DNA of 53,711 nt from Sulfitobacter sp. HNIBRBA3233 (lineage in GTDB: Bacteria > Pseudomonadota > Alphaproteobacteria > Rhodobacterales > Rhodobacteraceae), in contig NZ_JBEFLP010000007.1 of NCBI RefSeq assembly GCF_040149665.1, positions 1 to 53,711 of the forward strand. Reading direction: 5' to 3'. The notes beneath the pieces are model-generated. The model made no database searches. It had not been told where the DNA came from and saw only the letters and a program-made list of their open reading frames with translations. Position 1 is the stretch's first letter; each line of letters opens with the position of its first letter. The position numbers and the translations under genes are program-made. This document shows positions 50,997-53,711 of this stretch, one piece after another.

Positions 50997-51170
50997 TGCT
51001 ACCGGAAGTGTCCCCGCTTGGGTCTAGATTTTCCGCGCTTTGATCACACAGACGGGCTGGATGCGCTCGTGAAGGCAGCCAACGAAAGAGGGTTGAAGAC
51101 GACACGGGGAAATGGGTGGACCGTCAGCTCGGCACAGCGAGCCTTGATGAGAGTAGCGGATAGAAGCTAG
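50997..51170 (+). pseudogene. Possible serine-recombinase fragment
   Basis: A short frame after the channel gene ends LDALVKAANERGLKTTRGNG then WTVSSAQRALMR. The pattern (ANERGLKTxRGxxWTxSSxxRxL) is like the recombinase domain of large serine recombinases (..LN.RGI.T.RGG.W...TVR..L), but only about 40 residues fit and no start or catalytic part is present. It may instead be a chance or another DNA-binding piece. Confidence 0.35.
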
Positions 51171-51807
51171 CACGCGATGATTAGTCTTCGGTAGCAACCT
51201 CTCAGATATTATCAGGTGACCACAGGCACATCATTTCTAGTACAAGAGTTACACCTAGAGAAGCGGACTTCACAGTGTTTCCGGCCTGCCTAACCGCCTC
51301 CTGTTAGCTGCGTAGGAGTGCCTAAAACTCAGAGCCAACCTACACCGAAATAGGCAATCGTCCTATCGGCCAGAATTTTCCTACCCCTTCAGAGCTTCGT
51401 TTAGAGTGTGAATGGGGTGTATGGTTGGTATTACAGTTATTAGGGGCACCAATTCCCTGCCCTTCCAATCGAAAGTTGCAGATCTTAACCAAAGCCACAA
51501 TGGCCTAGCTTAAACGCATTAACTGCCTGTTCAACGCCGCTTCCCTCTAGAAGAGTCTGCGGTCAATAAAAGTTTCGGTTCCGACCTGGCTATTCCGCTT
51601 TTAGCGACCTTGTAAATGCTGTTCAATTGCACCCAAGCGTGTGACTGTGACGATCGCATCAACGCGCTTTGCCATTAGATCGCGAGAGGCGCGCGTAGAG
51701 AGCCATACAGAGGCGCATCTCACCGATCCTATGATTCGTGATCATTCAACTTCGCGCCCTGAAACGCTTTCTGAAGCTCTCAGCACGTACCTCTTCGGCA
51801 GGTAATG
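51171..51807. other. Gene-free stretch downstream of the Rep-like gene
   Basis: A 637-base stretch with no credible ORF, AT-richer than most of the window. Blocks at 51260-51300 and about 51415-51445 resemble blocks at 43902-43942 and 44029-44055, in the same orientation. No terminator hairpin found. Confidence 0.45.
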
Positions 51808-53100
51808 TCACAACTTTTGCCAGCGCCGCGACAGGCTTCTCAGCGCACGATCAACCTTGTTGTTCAGCGCTGTGTATGACACCGATCTTCCCTTCGCACG
51901 GAGCTTTACCGGCTTTGTCTTGATTTCCCTATTTCGGAAACGGGCTGCGTGGATCTGCTCCAGCGATCGGTGCATTTGATCGAGACCGTACACACCACTT
52001 CTGGCGAAGACCTCTTCTTCGGTCACGTTGACAGAAAAAGGCAGATCTCTCAGTGGATCATCCGGACTGAAGGTTGGCAGAAAGAACTCAAAGACAAGCT
52101 TTCTGAGATCCTTGAAATCGAAGTCTTTGAGATCCGCAATGGTTTCTAACCCGAGCGCGGCGGGGACACCTACGGTGCCCGGTACCGTTCGCAACGTTAC
52201 TTCCACTCTCGAACGCCATTGGTCTGCCGGAAGGTATAGTACGGTGGATTTATTCGGATCTCGATGATCTGTCGTCTTATCCATTACGCGCAACATGACG
52301 GGAAACTCTTTCGACCCGATATAGCTGGTGGTATCGATGGGTGGCTTATTATGATTGCCCTTCCGAAGAGGCTGAAGGAGCTCTAGGGGAAGACTCAGGC
52401 GCATGAGTTGCGCGGCCATTGACGCAGGCGGGGTCCCTCGCCGACCCACAAAATAGGTCGCGGTACCCTTGCCATTCACCTCGCTGAAGAACCTCGGAAA
52501 GCACGATTCCGCCTCTGTCAGGATGTCTTTTGGCTTCAGGTGACGCCGCAGCAGATCCGTCATCCGCCAACGCAGGAGGTTTTGAGCATCAAGGTTCCGG
52601 GTCGCCTGATCCATCACATAGAAATCGACCGAGATCTCGATACCCGAGATCCGAAGATCTCGGATGGTGTCTCGACCTGGGGCATATTTCTTGGCCATCG
52701 CCTTGAGCAATTCGATCAATGCGCGCGGCTGCGGCCGCTGGATCCGAAGCGTGAACGCTGAGCCTGTGTATCCAGGGCGCCCATCCGGCCCGGATACAAA
52801 GACACCCGGGTGAAAACCTAAGTCCTTGAGGAACCGACTGGCGAACCGCTGAACGTTCACAGCCTGATGACGACCCGTCGTCTCGAGCCCAATGTCGATC
52901 CAATCGATCTCCGCGTGACAGCGATAGTCATTCAGCTCGATATCCGGCGCGACAAGAAGCCGGTTTCTCAAAACGGGCTGAACGGATGCCCCGTTGGGAG
53001 CTACATAGAGTTTGGTGCTGTATTGCACAGACGGCGGATCCAAAGTGGTCGGCCAACTTGGAGCCGTGTTAAACAGCAGTGGAGCATCGATCCGTTTCAA
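51808..53100 (-). CDS. Putative replication initiator-like protein (resembles Rep_trans family)
   Basis: A protein of about 430 residues. The best start is TTG 53100: it has GGAGG five bases upstream, whereas ATG 53121 lies before that site and has none of its own. Residues near 150 (LRISGIEISVDFYVMD), 215-230 (GTATYFVGRRG), and 265-310 (TTSYIGSKEFPVMLRVMDKT, DQWRSRVEVTLR) give the order strand-with-Asp, TxYxGs, YDK-like MDK, W.RxEv.L. That is the signature of the Rep_trans replication-initiation family of rolling-circle plasmids and inoviruses. I know that family only by pattern, so this is a tentative call. Lysine- and arginine-rich C-terminus. Upstream are short direct repeats (53241-53262). 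Lower GC than the RepA region; could be the initiator of a second, integrated element. Confidence 0.55.
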   Translation of the reverse strand: MKRIDAPLLFNTAPSWPTTLDPPSVQYSTKLYVAPNGASVQPVLRNRLLVAPDIELNDYRCHAEIDWIDIGLETTGRHQAVNVQRFASRFLKDLGFHPGVFVSGPDGRPGYTGSAFTLRIQRPQPRALIELLKAMAKKYAPGRDTIRDLRISGIEISVDFYVMDQATRNLDAQNLLRWRMTDLLRRHLKPKDILTEAESCFPRFFSEVNGKGTATYFVGRRGTPPASMAAQLMRLSLPLELLQPLRKGNHNKPPIDTTSYIGSKEFPVMLRVMDKTTDHRDPNKSTVLYLPADQWRSRVEVTLRTVPGTVGVPAALGLETIADLKDFDFKDLRKLVFEFFLPTFSPDDPLRDLPFSVNVTEEEVFARSGVYGLDQMHRSLEQIHAARFRNREIKTKPVKLRAKGRSVSYTALNNKVDRALRSLSRRWQKL

Positions 53101-53121
53101 ACATTCCTCCTGAAAATGCAT

Positions 53122-53434
53122 TTCGTCGCGCGAAAGATCACAAAGTCAAATTCACGACAAGAGTTTGTACCAAAGCTCTCATGCGGCGATATCACGGTAG
53201 GAAGCGAGCCCCAGCCGCTCAGCTTACCGAAGACAACCAAAACCCCATATTAACCCTGAAATAAAATGGCGGATTTTCATCCTTGGAGTAAGAAGCCAGC
53301 ATCCGAAGTCCTAGACAATTGGGGCTTTCTTTTGAGGGCGCTGTAGGTAAGGAAATCCGGATTCAACCCCGATCCTTATATCGGCAAGGCTTGCCGGGCT
53401 CCTGATCGGATGTAAAACTCGATGGGTGGAGCAA
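53122..53434. other. Gene-free leader of the Rep-like gene with two 11-bp repeats
   Basis: The 313 bases before the Rep-like gene (and after the LysR end) hold no ORF. AACCCCATATT (53241-53251) and AACCCTGAAAT (53252-53262) stand in tandem, followed by AAAATGGCGGATTTTCATCC. The same arrangement occurs at 44207-44255 (three 11-mers, then AAAATCAAGGATTTTCA). If the neighbouring gene is a replication initiator, this would be its origin or operator. Confidence 0.5.
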
Positions 53435-53711
53435 CTAAACGCGCATCTCGCTGAACACATCCGAGACCACCTTGCGCAGCCACTTCTGGCCGGGCTCGCG
53501 CTCTGTTCGCAGATCCCAGCAAAGGTCGAAGGAAAACACCACTTCCTGCAGAGGCAGGGGGGCGGACCGCAGGTTGTTCAATCGAGGGTCGAGTGAAAAC
53601 AGGCGTCGCGGGGCAATGGCGATCAAGTCTGAATTGGTCACGATATCGGGGATTTCAAACCAGCTTGCGACGGTCATCGCCATGTGCCGCTTCAATCCGC
53701 GCGCTGCCAGA
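53435..53711 (-). CDS. LysR-family transcriptional regulator, C-terminal end (5' part outside window)
   Basis: The open frame continues past the window edge. The visible part reads HMAMTVASWFEIPDIVTNSD, LIAIAPRRLFSLDP, SFDLCWDLRTEREPGQKWLR and ends DVFSEMRV. This is the C-terminal end of a LysR effector-binding domain (VxxxxLIAIxPxRL..., W..R.....WLR..). The DNA-binding domain lies off the window. Target genes unknown. Confidence 0.75.
   Translation of the reverse strand, partial: LAARGLKRHMAMTVASWFEIPDIVTNSDLIAIAPRRLFSLDPRLNNLRSAPLPLQEVVFSFDLCWDLRTEREPGQKWLRKVVSDVFSEMRV

Noticed and set aside
51738..51923. Short plus-strand frame of 61 residues
   Set aside because: Overlaps the 3' end of the Rep-like gene and has no motifs.
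53119..53121. ATG at 53121 as start of the Rep-like gene
   Set aside because: It precedes the strong GGAGG site, which instead serves the TTG at 53100; kept as an alternative only.
53340..53410. tRNA-like TTCAACCCC stretch near 53362
   Set aside because: Looks like a T-arm, but the neighbouring bases do not pair and no acceptor stem or anticodon arm can be built.

Overview
The window is high-GC alphaproteobacterial plasmid DNA, most likely from a marine Rhodobacteraceae (Roseobacter group) strain. Its core is a RepA-type replicon: repA, divergent from a parA-parB partition pair, with 19-22 bp iterons and a perfect DnaA box between them. It also carries an rmlCBDA rhamnose operon and many exopolysaccharide and capsule genes. 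This combination matches the published roseobacter 'biofilm plasmids' (RepA-I replicons with a rhamnose operon). I recognised that from memory of the literature, not from a database search.

Layout. 1-5.3 kb: two divergent RTX-repeat proteins, a jelly-roll polysaccharide lyase-like protein (runs off the window) and a CAP/SCP-domain protein. 5.5-15.3 kb: nucleotide-sugar supply with two glycosyltransferases: manC, phosphomannomutase/phosphoglucomutase, ugd and rmlCBDA. 15.4-18.7 kb: a lower-GC insert with a GT4 and two unrecognised proteins. 19.2-21.1 kb: a HIT protein, a TagD-like cytidylyltransferase and a Stealth-family sugar-phosphate transferase. 21.3-25.3 kb: parB, parA, origin, repA. 25.5-37.8 kb: a group 2-like capsule locus: a giant GT2/GT4 enzyme, a methyltransferase-like protein with a long coiled coil, kpsT/kpsE/kpsM-like ABC exporter genes, kdsA/kdsB/kdsD for CMP-Kdo, a rhamnan-synthesis F-like protein and a sulfotransferase.

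37.8-45.4 kb is a bed of decayed mobile DNA: relics of IS3 (several), IS5, IS6, IS1380, Tn3, serine recombinases, a relaxase and a second RepA. Two intact passengers lie in it (a GT61 glycosyltransferase and a sulfotransferase), with a telling pseudogene that joins the 5' end of a second kdsD to the 3' end of a second copy of the unknown capsule gene at 16.8 kb. 45.4-53.7 kb has lower GC and a different character: an orphan sensor histidine kinase, an IS256 relic, a large MscS-type channel, a protein resembling Rep_trans replication initiators flanked by short repeats, and the end of a LysR regulator.

How the genes work together. The plasmid encodes synthesis of GDP-mannose, UDP-glucuronate, dTDP-L-rhamnose, CMP-Kdo and probably CDP-glycerol, transferases that could use them, sulfation and phosphodiester decoration, and an ABC exporter. 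The product is probably a rhamnose- and uronate-containing, possibly sulfated and phosphodiester-modified, surface polysaccharide. The RTX proteins are candidates for matrix modification. No outer-membrane KpsD/Wza, no KpsC/KpsS and no type I secretion genes are in the window, so those must lie elsewhere. No tRNA, rRNA or CRISPR array was seen. GC comments are by eye.
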